DNA of 64,000 bases from NCBI GenBank assembly GCA_023451735.1, contig JAEXYH010000092.1:34241-98240 (forward strand), written 5' to 3'. This document shows positions 53,604-62,607 of this stretch, piece by piece. The notes beneath the pieces were generated by a model. The model was not told the DNA's origin. It did not search any database and worked only from the letters and a program-made list of their open reading frames with translations. Origin of the DNA: Pseudomonadota bacterium (lineage in GTDB: Bacteria; Pseudomonadota; Alphaproteobacteria; Rhizobiales; Rhizobiaceae). Numbering within the stretch: position 1 is the stretch's first letter; each line of letters starts with the position of its first letter. Both the position numbers and the translations under genes were made by a program.

Positions 53604-54527
53604 CTAGGGGGAAGGCAAAGGAACAAACTCCTCCTCGTCGCCCGGAACGATATCGAAACGGCCTGTTCGCCACTCTTCCTTGGCTTTTTCGATCCGTTCC
53701 TTGGAGGAGGAAACGAAGTTCCACCAGATATACCGCTTCGAGCTCAGTGCCGCTCCGCCGAACAGCATGAGGTGACAGCCGAGGGCCCCCGCCTGCAAGG
53801 TTATGTCGTCTCCGGCGCGGAAAACCAGCAGCTGATCCGGCGCGAATCGATCGCCGGCGATTTCCAGTTCACCGGAAAGAATGTAGAGCGCCCTTTCCTC
53901 ATGGCCTGCCGAGAATGGAAAGCGTTTGCCAGGCTCAAGCCGCAGGTCGACGTAAAGCGTATCGGTGAATGTCGCGACCGGTGCCGTCAGTCCCTCGAAT
54001 GCGCCGATCACCACCCGGCCATGTGCGCCGTCCCATTCGATTTCGGGCATAACCTCTCGGCCCGTATGGGCAAAGGCCGGATCGATCTCTTCCTTGTCAT
54101 CCGGCAGCGCCAGCCATGTCTGCAGCCCGGACATGGAGAGCGGATGCCCGCGCAAGTTCTCCGGCGTCCGCTCCGAATGCACGATGCCGCGCCCTGCCGT
54201 CATCAGGTTGATGTCGCCGGGACGGATGACGAGTTCGGTGCCGAGACTGTCGCGATGCTTGATTTCTCCATCAAACAGATAGGTGACCGTGGAAAGCCCG
54301 ATATGCGGATGCGGCTTCACATCCAGCGCCTCGTCAGGTTTCAGGATCGCCGGCCCCATCCGGTCGAAGAAGATGAACGGCCCGACCAGCCGCCTCTGCC
54401 GGCTGGGCAGCGCTCGGCGCACGGAGAAGCCGCCGATATCGGATGAGCGCGGAATGATCAGGTTCTCGATCGCATCACAGGCAAAGGCATCGCCGGGGGC
54501 GGGATCTGTTCCGGGAAAGAAGGACAT
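53604..54527 (-). CDS. Pirin family protein
   Basis: 307-residue bicupin. N-terminal cupin with the metal site HPHIGLSTVTYLF and E-H further on (MTAGRGIVHSE). C-terminal Pirin_C domain. Relatives act as quercetinase or transcriptional cofactors; the activity here is unknown. ATG 54527 lies at the end of the degraded HEPN reading frame. Confidence 0.9.
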   Translation of the reverse strand: MSFFPGTDPAPGDAFACDAIENLIIPRSSDIGGFSVRRALPSRQRRLVGPFIFFDRMGPAILKPDEALDVKPHPHIGLSTVTYLFDGEIKHRDSLGTELVIRPGDINLMTAGRGIVHSERTPENLRGHPLSMSGLQTWLALPDDKEEIDPAFAHTGREVMPEIEWDGAHGRVVIGAFEGLTAPVATFTDTLYVDLRLEPGKRFPFSAGHEERALYILSGELEIAGDRFAPDQLLVFRAGDDITLQAGALGCHLMLFGGAALSSKRYIWWNFVSSSKERIEKAKEEWRTGRFDIVPGDEEEFVPLPSP

Positions 54528-54529
54528 GA

Positions 54530-54891
54530 GACCTCGCTATAGCGTTTCCTGATCTTCGGATATTTGGCGAGAAAGGCTTCGAGTTCAAAGATGAGGGACG
54601 GTAGACGGTCGGTCCCTATCGTCCAGATGATCGAATCCAAACGCGATTGTAATCATGGCGAAGGACATTTCCGAGATTACGCATGGCCAACCAGTCCTGC
54701 TCGGGAAACAGTTCTTCTGCCAATGGGCCAAGTTTTGCCTCGGATAGTCTCGCAAGGCATCGCTCTGTGCCGTCGCGAACAAGGCGGCCTTGGACATAGC
54801 CATTGAAGTCCAAATCCTTGGTGTAGTCGAGAACGGCTTGGTCATTCTCGACGATGTCACGCAGTCGGCTCAGGGGGCGTTTAGTAGGCAA
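54530..54891 (-). pseudogene. HEPN-domain (DUF86-type) toxin gene, frameshifted
   Basis: Begins at TTG 54891, overlapping the end of the MNT gene. Residues 4-82 follow the DUF86 pattern: RPLSRLRDIVENDQAVLDY, ERCLARLSEA, and RNLGNVLRHDYNRV at 71-84. At about 54641 the frame shifts by one base: the original frame stops at TAG 54616, while the expected continuation DSIIWTIGTDRLPSLIFELE is found in the other frame from 54637. The active-site region is retained but the C-terminal helix is lost. The true stop of the second frame is not clear. Confidence 0.8.
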
Positions 54892-55192
54892 TCGTGCGAT
54901 CCCGCTCCACCGATCTCCGAACTTTCTCTTTCTCGATGGATTCTGCAATCACATCGACACTATTGAATTCCGTGATTACAGTAAGGCGCTCTTTTAGGAT
55001 AGCAAGGGCACTGAAATACCCCCAGCCCGACTGGATAATCGGATCGGAAAACTTCACCAGCACATCAAGGTCTGACTCTTCGGTCGCCTCGCCACGCGCC
55101 AAGGAGCCGAAGATCGACATCTGCTCCGCGCCTGCGGCGCGCAGTTCCGTCTCGTGCTCTCTCAGCTTGGCGATGACCTGATCCTTGTCCAT
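54881..55192 (-). CDS. MNT-type nucleotidyltransferase antitoxin
   Basis: 103 residues from ATG 55192. Minimal nucleotidyltransferase: SIFGSLARGEATEESDLDVLV with GSxARG at 29-34 and metal Asp41/Asp43. In HEPN/MNT systems this protein AMPylates and neutralises the HEPN RNase, and usually precedes or overlaps the HEPN gene as here. The frame's earlier in-frame start (55246) is not used. Confidence 0.88.
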   Translation of the reverse strand: MDKDQVIAKLREHETELRAAGAEQMSIFGSLARGEATEESDLDVLVKFSDPIIQSGWGYFSALAILKERLTVITEFNSVDVIAESIEKEKVRRSVERDRTIAY

Positions 55193-55275
55193 ACGGATAA
55201 TATAGGAAGGAACAGTGTGACAGTCGAGTGAAACCAGTCGAGACAACCTGTGATTTTAATTGCGGTCGATCTGCA

Positions 55276-55539
55276 TCACTCTCCGTCGAGCGGCTCCACG
55301 CCCTGTACCTTGCCGGCGCGGTCGAGGCGGATTTTTTCGATCCGGTTTTCGGCGGCATTGAGCAGCTTCTCGCAATGTTTCTTCAGCGCTTCGCCGCGCT
55401 CGTAGATGGCGATGGATTCGTCGAGCGCCACGTCGCCGCGCTCCAACCGCGCAACGATGCTCTCCAGTTCCGCCACGGCTTTTTCGAAGGAATAGCCGCT
55501 CACATCGATCGTCTCGGTGGTTTCGGTCATGTCCTTCAT
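55276..55539 (-). CDS. xseB: Exodeoxyribonuclease VII small subunit
   Basis: 87 residues. Two-helix protein SFEKAVAELESIVARLERGD, VALDESIAIYERGEALKKHCE typical of XseB. ATG overlaps the deacetylase stop (ATGA); a second in-frame ATG at 55530 is possible. The large subunit XseA is not in the window. Confidence 0.95.
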   Translation of the reverse strand: MKDMTETTETIDVSGYSFEKAVAELESIVARLERGDVALDESIAIYERGEALKKHCEKLLNAAENRIEKIRLDRAGKVQGVEPLDGE

Positions 55540-56468
55540 CCTCTCATCAGTCTCGCGATATGCATGCCGGCGGATTCTGCCAGTCCTTCAAGATCATAAC
55601 CACCCTCAAGCAGGCTGACGACCCGGTTGTTGGCGTATTTCCCAGCAATTTCCATCAGCCGCCCGGTCGCCCAGTCGAAATCGTCGCCGACGAGGTTGAT
55701 CTGAGCCAGCGGATCGCGGTGATGTGCGTCGAAGCCGGCCGAGATGATGATGAAGTCCGGCCGAAAGTCGTTGAGCCTCGGAAGCACGCGGTCCTTGAAC
55801 GCATCGCGGAAATGGTCGCTGCCGTCATTGGGCGAAAGCGGCGCATTCACCACCGTGTTCTTCCCACCCGTTTCGTTCTTTGCGCCGGTGCCGGGATAAA
55901 GCGGCATCTGGTGCGTGGAGCAGAACAGAACCGACGGATCGTCCCAGAAAATGTCCTGGGTGCCGTTACCATGATGAACGTCCCAGTCGATGATGGCGAC
56001 CCGTTCGACGCCGTAAGCCTGCTGTACATGGCGGGCGGCGATCGCCGCATTGTTGAACAGGCAAAAACCCATCGCCTTGGATTTTTCGGCATGATGGCCG
56101 GGTGGCCGGGCTGCGACGAAGGCATTGTCCACCTTGCCGGTCATCACGTCATCGACGGCGGCCATCGCACCGCCGATGCCGGTCAGTGCAGCCTGCAGGC
56201 TCTTCGGCCCGACATAGGTGTCGGCCTCGACCTGGTGGATCGTGTCGTCCTCGGGAATTTCGCGCATCACGGCGCGCAAATGCTCCTCCGGATGCGCCAG
56301 AAGAACCACATCCTCGTTGGCCTGAGGCGCCTCCTTGCGGGCAAGCTCGGCAAAATTCGGATGCTGAAGCGCAATCGCCAGCGAACGAAGCCGGTCCGGC
56401 CTTTCGGGGTGTCCCTCGGGAACCGGGTGTTCAAGAAAAATCTGATGTTCGTAGAGACGGGTGGTCAT
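55536..56468 (-). CDS. Histone deacetylase-like amidohydrolase
   Basis: 310 residues. Zn-dependent deacetylase fold: GHPERPDRLRSL, RPPGHHAEKS with His125/His126, and IIDWDVHHGNGTQDIFW with Asp161/Asp163 and His165/His166. Bacterial members act on acetylated polyamines or proteins. The upstream in-frame extension (56501) is not used. Coupled to xseB. Confidence 0.92.
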   Translation of the reverse strand: MTTRLYEHQIFLEHPVPEGHPERPDRLRSLAIALQHPNFAELARKEAPQANEDVVLLAHPEEHLRAVMREIPEDDTIHQVEADTYVGPKSLQAALTGIGGAMAAVDDVMTGKVDNAFVAARPPGHHAEKSKAMGFCLFNNAAIAARHVQQAYGVERVAIIDWDVHHGNGTQDIFWDDPSVLFCSTHQMPLYPGTGAKNETGGKNTVVNAPLSPNDGSDHFRDAFKDRVLPRLNDFRPDFIIISAGFDAHHRDPLAQINLVGDDFDWATGRLMEIAGKYANNRVVSLLEGGYDLEGLAESAGMHIARLMRG

Positions 56469-56624
56469 TCGGCTACCCTTGGCGTTCGGCCGCTTCCGCA
56501 ACCTGTCGGTATCTCGTTCACGACATGGCGCATCTACGGGACTTTTTCAAGCACGAGCCCTTGCTCTTGCACGCGTTTGGCCGGAAAGAATAGCGGTTAC
56601 GGAAACAGAAGTTCAGAGGCCAGC

Positions 56625-57023
56625 GTGGTCAAGGATAAGATCAAAGCGTCGGATTTTCGCGTCACTTTCCGCGATGTCGACATGAACGGGCAGATGTTCC
56701 GCTCGGTTTATATCGATCGTGCGGAGGAAGCTGTTGCCGATTTCTGGCGCCGCCGCAAAACGCCTTCCGAGGATCCGGCCTTCGTTACCGGCAAGGTTTC
56801 GGCGACATTCCATGCGCCGCTTCAGATAGGCGAAATCATTCACACCCATGTCGGCGTCAGCAAGATCGGCGGAAAATCGGCGGGTTTTCTTGTCCGCATG
56901 ACGCGTGGGGAAGAGGCGGTCGCTGAAGTCGAGGTCGTCTGGGTTGCGATCGATCGGGAAACCGGAGCGTCAGTCGCGCTTCCGGAGGAATTGCGCGACT
57001 GGCTTTATTCGTTCCTCGATTGA
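56625..57023 (+). CDS. Hotdog-fold acyl-CoA thioesterase
   Basis: 132 residues from GTG 56625 with AGAGG upstream. FRDVDMNGQMFRSVYIDRAEEAV holds the 4HBT-type active-site region, followed by GKVSATFHAPLQIGE and a typical AEVEVVWVAIDRETG end. It is a YbgC-like short family member; the acyl substrate is unknown. The long frame beginning at 55560 is antisense to the deacetylase and is rejected. Four bases from the convergent bioY stop. Confidence 0.85.
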   Translation: MVKDKIKASDFRVTFRDVDMNGQMFRSVYIDRAEEAVADFWRRRKTPSEDPAFVTGKVSATFHAPLQIGEIIHTHVGVSKIGGKSAGFLVRMTRGEEAVAEVEVVWVAIDRETGASVALPEELRDWLYSFLD

Positions 57024-57027
57024 TCGT

Positions 57028-57591
57028 TCAGGCGCGCTGCGGCAGCAGGGGGTAGCCGACCATGACGGCGCGGCCTGCAAGTGCAGCGATCAGAGCTTTC
57101 AATACGTCGCCCGGAATGAAGGCGAGCGATCCCATGAATGCCTTGGAGAAGCCGAGGCCGGTGACCAGCGCCAGATAGCTGATACCGCAGACATAAAGAA
57201 CGATCACGCCGCCGAAGAGAGCGGCGACGAAGAAGTTGACGGTCTGCACGAAGCCGGCCTGGTTGTGGCTGACGAGAAGCTGCGACAGGTAGCCGGTCGT
57301 GAATGCCGCAAGCACCCAGCCGATCAGATAGCCGGTTGTCGGTGCCATGAAGACGGCGAGGCCGCCGCGACCGCCGGAAAGAACCGGAAGCCCGATCGCG
57401 GCAAGAACGAGAACGAGCAGGACCGCAATGGTGCCGCGCTTGGCACCCAGCACGACACCGGCCAGCATGACGCCGAGCGACTGGGCAGTGATCGGAACCG
57501 GAATGAACCCGAGCATGATCGGGGGAACGAGACCGAGAGCAACGATGATGGCAGCAAAGAGCGCTGAGAGAACGAGGTCGCGGGTTGCCAT
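57028..57591 (-). CDS. bioY: Biotin transporter substrate-binding component BioY
   Basis: 187 residues, six membrane helices, with the BioY motif LGVMLAGVVLGAKRGTIAVL and GRGGLAVFMAPTTGYLIGWV. S-component of a biotin ECF transporter. Last gene of the bioM-bioN-bioY operon. Confidence 0.96.
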   Translation of the reverse strand: MATRDLVLSALFAAIIVALGLVPPIMLGFIPVPITAQSLGVMLAGVVLGAKRGTIAVLLVLVLAAIGLPVLSGGRGGLAVFMAPTTGYLIGWVLAAFTTGYLSQLLVSHNQAGFVQTVNFFVAALFGGVIVLYVCGISYLALVTGLGFSKAFMGSLAFIPGDVLKALIAALAGRAVMVGYPLLPQRA

Positions 57592-57621
57592 GGTTTCGGT
57601 TTCCTTACGGCTGATAATCCG

Positions 57622-58227
57622 TCAGTTCTGACTGCGGATGCCGCGTGCGTCAATGGCCGCCGCAATCTCGTCCGCGCTTCTGAGCGTGTTGATGATAAGG
57701 GGGACGATGATCGACAATGGGCGCGGTTTCAATCCACGGGCGTAATGCGCATCGCGGATCACCTCGTAACGGCTGAGGATTTCCGGCACGAAACGGATAA
57801 CCAGACCGATCGAAAGGCCGACATCCCGTGCCTTCAGGATACCGAGCCGCTCGAGCGGCGTGGCGGTCCTGGTGATCACGTCGATAAAATCACCGGTCGT
57901 CGTCGTTGCTGTGACAAGACTGGCGAACAGCGCCAGCGCGGCCAGCCGGAAAAAGGCGGTGAGCCCTTCGGCCGTGCCGTTGAAAACCGCGGTGAACAGC
58001 GCAACAACGACAACGATCAGCGCAAATGGACGCATCCGGAGCCAGATTTCCGCAGCGCCGATTCGCAACAGCGCATGTCCGGCGAGGCCTGCGAGTGCCG
58101 CGCCCGCGAGAAATTCAGGCTTGTTGATCAAAAAGAGAACAAGGCTGATAACGGCCAGCGCGGCCAGCTTAACGCCCGGAGGCAACCGGTGAAGAACACT
58201 GTCGCCATCGATATGCAGCGAGCGCAT
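57622..58227 (-). CDS. bioN: Biotin ECF transporter transmembrane subunit BioN (EcfT)
   Basis: 201 residues with hydrophobic segments and the EcfT arginine-rich coupling region ARGLKPRPLS. Overlaps the bioM stop (TGATG), so the ATPase and this subunit are translationally coupled. A short EcfT typical of dedicated biotin transporters. Confidence 0.93.
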   Translation of the reverse strand: MRSLHIDGDSVLHRLPPGVKLAALAVISLVLFLINKPEFLAGAALAGLAGHALLRIGAAEIWLRMRPFALIVVVVALFTAVFNGTAEGLTAFFRLAALALFASLVTATTTTGDFIDVITRTATPLERLGILKARDVGLSIGLVIRFVPEILSRYEVIRDAHYARGLKPRPLSIIVPLIINTLRSADEIAAAIDARGIRSQN

Positions 58228-58913
58228 CAGGCCGATACTCCATGCATCGCCCGATACTGGCGGATGATCTCGGCTGGCTCGCCATCGGCGGCAATGCGCC
58301 CTTCATGCACCAGCAGGACTCGGTCCAGACCGGCCACGAGATCGAGATCGTGGCTGATGACGATGACATCTTCCGGCAACGTCCGGATCGTATTTTCCAC
58401 CAGATTGCGGTTCCTGATGTCGAGCTGGTTCGTGGGTTCGTCCATGACGAGGATTTTCGGTTCGTTGACGAGCACGGAGGCGAGGGCGGCAAGCTGCAAT
58501 TCTCCACCTGAAAGCTCGTGTGCGCGCCGGCCGCCGAGATGACGGATGCCGAAACGACCCAGCACGGCATCGACCGCAGCTGTTACCTCTGCCTTTGAAA
58601 GCTTCCGCGATTTGAGACCGAGTGCGATATCTTCGCTGAGCAGCGGCAGGATGATCTGGTTCTGCGGGTTCTGGAAAATGAAGCCGCTCTGGCGGCGGGC
58701 CTCGTCTTCCTGCACGACCGTATCGAAGCCGTTGACCGTGACCCGGCCGGACGATGGTTTGACCAGCCCGTTGATCATCCGGGCGAGCGTCGTTTTGCCG
58801 GAGCCGTTCAGCCCGATAATACCGATCCGCCGCTCTGCGAGCGTCAGCTCAAGCGGTTGGATGACGGTGCGGCCCTCGAAGCGAACCTCGACCTTTTCAA
58901 AACGGATATCCAA
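58227..58913 (-). CDS. bioM: Biotin ECF transporter ATPase BioM (EcfA)
   Basis: 228-residue ABC ATPase. Walker A GLNGSGKTT with Lys40, signature LSGGELQ at 134-140 and Walker B KILVMDEP at about 153-160. First gene of the operon. No convincing BioR box is found upstream (see rejected items). Confidence 0.95.
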   Translation of the reverse strand: MDIRFEKVEVRFEGRTVIQPLELTLAERRIGIIGLNGSGKTTLARMINGLVKPSSGRVTVNGFDTVVQEDEARRQSGFIFQNPQNQIILPLLSEDIALGLKSRKLSKAEVTAAVDAVLGRFGIRHLGGRRAHELSGGELQLAALASVLVNEPKILVMDEPTNQLDIRNRNLVENTIRTLPEDVIVISHDLDLVAGLDRVLLVHEGRIAADGEPAEIIRQYRAMHGVSA

Positions 58914-59023
58914 ACCAGATCCTCAAAATGTCTTCGCGTCTATAAACCGGCATGATCGACAAAGGAATTCGGAACAAAAAAAGAACATTGCAAAGGTTGT
59001 AGCGGCGACCTAGTCTTGCACGC

Positions 59024-60217
59024 ATGGCTATTCTGATTCCGAATGAACAGGCACGGCGGATCTTTCTTGAGCGGCAGCAGCTTTCCGCTCCGCCCGGCCG
59101 CGCGCTGGCCAAGGCTGGTCTGCTACAGCTGATCGACGATCTCGGCTTTGTTCAGGTGGACAGTATCGCGACGGTGGAGCGCGCCCACCACATGATCCTG
59201 TTTTCCCGCAACCAGACTTACAGACGAGAGCATCTGACAGCGCTTCTCGAAAAGGATGGCGAGCTTTTCGAACACTGGACACATGACGCCTCGATCATTC
59301 CGGCGCGCCTTTTCCGCTACTGGAAACATCGCTTCCGCCGCCGCGGACCGATTTTAGCCGAACGCTGGCGCAAATGGCAGGGCGAAGGCTTCGATTCCGC
59401 CTTTGAGGAAACGCTCCGCTACATCACCGAAAACGGCGCGATCATGTCGCGCGACATGAAGGTCGAGGATCACAAGTCCGGCGGCTGGTGGAACTGGCAT
59501 CCCAACAAGAGCGCGCTCGAATATCACTGGCACACCGGCAAGCTCGCAATCTCCGGCCGGGTGAATTTTCAGAAGATCTATGATCTCACCGAACGGGTCA
59601 TCGCGTCCCACCATCATGAGCCGGATGTGGAGCACGAGGAATTTGTCGACTGGGCCTGCCGCAGCGCCATGACGAGGCTCGGTTTCGCCACATCGGGCGA
59701 ACTCGCGGCCTTCTGGGACATCGTCACGCCGGAAGAGGCGAGGGCATGGGTGGCAAGCCATCGTGACGAGTTGACGGAGGTGGTGATAGAAGCCGCCGAT
59801 GGCAGCCGGCCAAGAGCATCCTTCGCGCTGCATGGGTTTCCCGACCATCTTGGCGACATTCCCGATCCGCCCGCCCGCATCCGGGTGCTGAGCCCGTTCG
59901 ATCCGCTCCTGCGCAACCGCGACCGGGCCGAACGGCTGTTCAATTTCGTCTACCGTATCGAGGTCTTCGTGCCGGAGCCGAAGCGGCTATACGGCTATTA
60001 CGTCTTCCCGCTCTTGGAAGGCGACCGCATGATTGGCCGTATCGACATGAAGGCTGACCGCAAGGCAGGCGTACTCGACGTCAAACGGCTGTGGCTCGAA
60101 AAAGGTGTAAGGGCATCCGCCGCACGGTTGGAAAAACTCGATGCGGAATTGCAGCGGGTGGGCAGGTTTGCCGGGGTGGAAAAGGTCGTCTATCAGTCTG
60201 GCTGGCGCGGAGAGTAG
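59024..60217 (+). CDS. YcaQ/AlkZ-type DNA glycosylase (winged-helix, formerly DUF1006)
   Basis: 397 residues, three winged helices by homology. The QxD active-site-type motif VQVDSI is at about residues 42-48, and the C-terminal block SPFDPLLRNRDRAERLF and YYVFPLLEGDRMIG is diagnostic. Relatives excise interstrand crosslinks and alkylated bases. Divergent from bioM; the start at 59024 lies 50 bases after the likely -10 zone. Confidence 0.9.
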   Translation: MAILIPNEQARRIFLERQQLSAPPGRALAKAGLLQLIDDLGFVQVDSIATVERAHHMILFSRNQTYRREHLTALLEKDGELFEHWTHDASIIPARLFRYWKHRFRRRGPILAERWRKWQGEGFDSAFEETLRYITENGAIMSRDMKVEDHKSGGWWNWHPNKSALEYHWHTGKLAISGRVNFQKIYDLTERVIASHHHEPDVEHEEFVDWACRSAMTRLGFATSGELAAFWDIVTPEEARAWVASHRDELTEVVIEAADGSRPRASFALHGFPDHLGDIPDPPARIRVLSPFDPLLRNRDRAERLFNFVYRIEVFVPEPKRLYGYYVFPLLEGDRMIGRIDMKADRKAGVLDVKRLWLEKGVRASAARLEKLDAELQRVGRFAGVEKVVYQSGWRGE

Positions 60218-60239
60218 TCACGCCACTGCATTGTTGGAG

Positions 60240-60385
60240 CTGCCTCTCATCCGGCTGCCGCCATTTTCTCCCCGCAGGCGGGAATAAGGATCCCACCCGC
60301 ATGCGTGCGTTTTGTCACGTCTTATAAGTGGGCCAAGTCTCCTCGCCCCGTTTGCGGGGAGAGGGCAAGGGTGAGGGGCGCTCTT
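60240..60385. repeat. GC-rich intergenic palindromic repeat (copy 3)
   Basis: Between the convergent ycaQ-like and glgB genes. Contains TTTTCTCCCCGCAGGCGGGAA and CTCGCCCCGTTTGCGGGGAGAGG followed by AAGGGTGAGGGGCG. Similar in style and partly in sequence to copies 1 and 2, but more diverged. Confidence 0.65.
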
Positions 60386-60399
60386 GCTGTTAATGCACA

Positions 60400-62607
60400 T
60401 TACCCCCGCCACTTCAAAAACACCGTCGAGAGTGCCGGCAGGTCGAGCGCGACCGAGAACGGCTTTCCGTGTTCCGGCGAACGCTGTGCCCATGCATCCA
60501 TCTGGCCGAAATTCGTGCCGCCATAGATCGAGGCGTCGGTATTCAGCACCACTTCCCAGCGGCCTTCATCCGGCACGCCGACACGGTAGGCGTATCGCGG
60601 CAACGGCGTCATGTTCGACATCACGAGCATATGCGTGGAACGGTCTTTGGACGAGCGCAGCATGCCATAAACGGAATTCTCCGCATCGTCGGCCACGGCC
60701 CACTGAAACCCTTCGGGATGCAGGTCGCTGAACTGCAACGCTGGCTCGGCTGCATAAAGTCGGTTCAGGTCGCGGATCAGGAATTGGATGCCGGCATGCT
60801 CCGGCCGGTCGAGAAGATCCCATACGACCGAACCGTCATGGTTCCATTCCGTTTCCTGTCCGATCTCACAGCCCATGAACAAAAGCTTCTTGCCCGGATG
60901 TCCCCACATGAAGCCGTAATAGGCGCGAAGATTGGCAAGCTTCTGCCACCAGTCGCCCGGCATCTTGCCGAGCAGCGAGCCTTTGCCGTGCACGACCTCG
61001 TCATGGCTGATCGGCAGCATGAAGCGCTCCGAATAGGCATAGATCATACCGAAGGTCATGCCACCATGATGATACTTGCGATAGACCGGATCGTCGGAAA
61101 TGTAGTGCAGCGTGTCGTGCATCCATCCCATATTCCATTTGAAATCGAAGCCCAGCCCGCCGTCTTCCGGTTTCTTTGTCACGCCTGGCCAGGCGGTCGA
61201 TTCCTCCGCCACCGTGAATGCATGCGGGCAGCGGTCATGGATGATGCTGTTCAGATGCTTGAAGAACTCGACGGATTCGAGATTTTCCCGCCCGCCATAC
61301 TGATTGGGAATCCATTCGCCTTCGTTGCGGCTGTAGTCGCGATAGAGCATCGAGGCGACCGCATCGACACGCAGTGCGTCGACATGAAAATGCTCAAGCC
61401 ACTCGAGGGCCGAGGCGATCAAAAAACCCTTCACCTCGTTGCGGCCGAGATTGTAGATCAGCGTGTTCCAGTCCTTGTGGAACCCCTCGCGCGGATCGGC
61501 ATGTTCGTAAAGTGCCGTCCCGTCAAAACGGGCAAGGCCCCAGACGTCGGTTGGAAAATGCGCCGGCACCCAGTCGAGAATGACGCCGATCCCGGCCTGG
61601 TGGCAACGGTCGACGAAATAGGCAAAATCCTCCGGCGTGCCGTGCCGCCCGGTCGGAGCGAACAGGCCGAGCGGTTGATAGCCCCATGATCCGCCGAATG
61701 GATGCTCCATGATCGGCAGCATCTCGATATGGGTAAAGCCAAGCGATTGCACATAGGGGACAAGCCGCTGGCTGAGTTCCACCCAGTCGAGCGACCGGTT
61801 GCCCTCTTCGGAAATCCGCACCCACGAGCCGAGATGTACCTCGTAGACTGACATTGCGCCCTCGCGGTCGCGCTCGTTGGCCTGGGTTTCCATCCAGTCG
61901 ACATCGTTCCAGCGGAATGGTTTTGATGAGGCGACGATCGAGGCGGTCGAAGGGGCCGCTTCTGAAGACCTTGCCACCGGGTCGGCGCGTTGCGGTAGAA
62001 GGTTGCCGTTTGAATCCAGCAGTTCGAACTTGTAGCGCTCCCCGTGGGTGAGGCGGGGAATGAACAGTTCCCATATCCCCGCCTGAGGCCGCAGCCGCAT
62101 CGGGTTGCGCCGCCCATCCCAGGCGTTGAAGTCGCCGACCACCGAAACACGCCGTGCATTGGGCGCCCAGACCGAGAAGCGGACACCCGAAATGCCATCG
62201 ATCTCCATCGGGATCGCACCGAGCGTGCGGCCAAGCTCATAATGAGTACCCTGGCCGATCAAATGCAGGTCGAGTTCGCCAAGCAGCGGGGGGAAGGAAT
62301 AGGGGTCTTCCGTCTCCTGCACCGCATCCGGCCATTCGATCCGAAGCCGGTAGGGTGTCGGACTGCCGACAAGGCCGGCGAAGATACCGGCTTCATGGAT
62401 CGACTCCAGTTCCGCCATCAGCCGCCCGGTCTCGCTTTCGATCACCGAAACCGACAGCGCGCCCGGTAGAAGCGTTCGCACCACGGTGAGCTCGCCATAC
62501 TGGTGTCGCCCGAGAATCGAGAAGGGATCGCCGTGCCGGCCATCAGCCAAGGCCTGCAGGCCTTCCTGCGCCATGCCGGTCATCAGGTCTGCGCGTTCGT
62601 ATCTCAT
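60400..62607 (-). CDS. glgB: 1,4-alpha-glucan branching enzyme
   Basis: 735 residues. GH13 catalytic domain with VILDWVPAHFPTD, VDALRVDAVASMLYRDYSR, FTVAEESTAWP and ISHDEVVHGKGSL, N-terminal CBM48-type domains and a C-terminal all-beta end. Introduces alpha-1,6 branches in glycogen. ATG overlaps the stop of the upstream trehalose synthase-maltokinase gene (ATGA), suggesting one operon. Confidence 0.96.
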   Translation of the reverse strand: MRYERADLMTGMAQEGLQALADGRHGDPFSILGRHQYGELTVVRTLLPGALSVSVIESETGRLMAELESIHEAGIFAGLVGSPTPYRLRIEWPDAVQETEDPYSFPPLLGELDLHLIGQGTHYELGRTLGAIPMEIDGISGVRFSVWAPNARRVSVVGDFNAWDGRRNPMRLRPQAGIWELFIPRLTHGERYKFELLDSNGNLLPQRADPVARSSEAAPSTASIVASSKPFRWNDVDWMETQANERDREGAMSVYEVHLGSWVRISEEGNRSLDWVELSQRLVPYVQSLGFTHIEMLPIMEHPFGGSWGYQPLGLFAPTGRHGTPEDFAYFVDRCHQAGIGVILDWVPAHFPTDVWGLARFDGTALYEHADPREGFHKDWNTLIYNLGRNEVKGFLIASALEWLEHFHVDALRVDAVASMLYRDYSRNEGEWIPNQYGGRENLESVEFFKHLNSIIHDRCPHAFTVAEESTAWPGVTKKPEDGGLGFDFKWNMGWMHDTLHYISDDPVYRKYHHGGMTFGMIYAYSERFMLPISHDEVVHGKGSLLGKMPGDWWQKLANLRAYYGFMWGHPGKKLLFMGCEIGQETEWNHDGSVVWDLLDRPEHAGIQFLIRDLNRLYAAEPALQFSDLHPEGFQWAVADDAENSVYGMLRSSKDRSTHMLVMSNMTPLPRYAYRVGVPDEGRWEVVLNTDASIYGGTNFGQMDAWAQRSPEHGKPFSVALDLPALSTVFLKWRG

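Noticed and set aside
58938..58947. Possible BioR half-site upstream of bioM
   Set aside because: On the minus strand TTATAGA matches half of the BioR box TTATAGATAA, but the second half is CGC; too weak to call an operator.
60469..61689. 406-codon plus-strand open frame opposite glgB
   Set aside because: Shadow of glgB; no start signal or recognisable domain.
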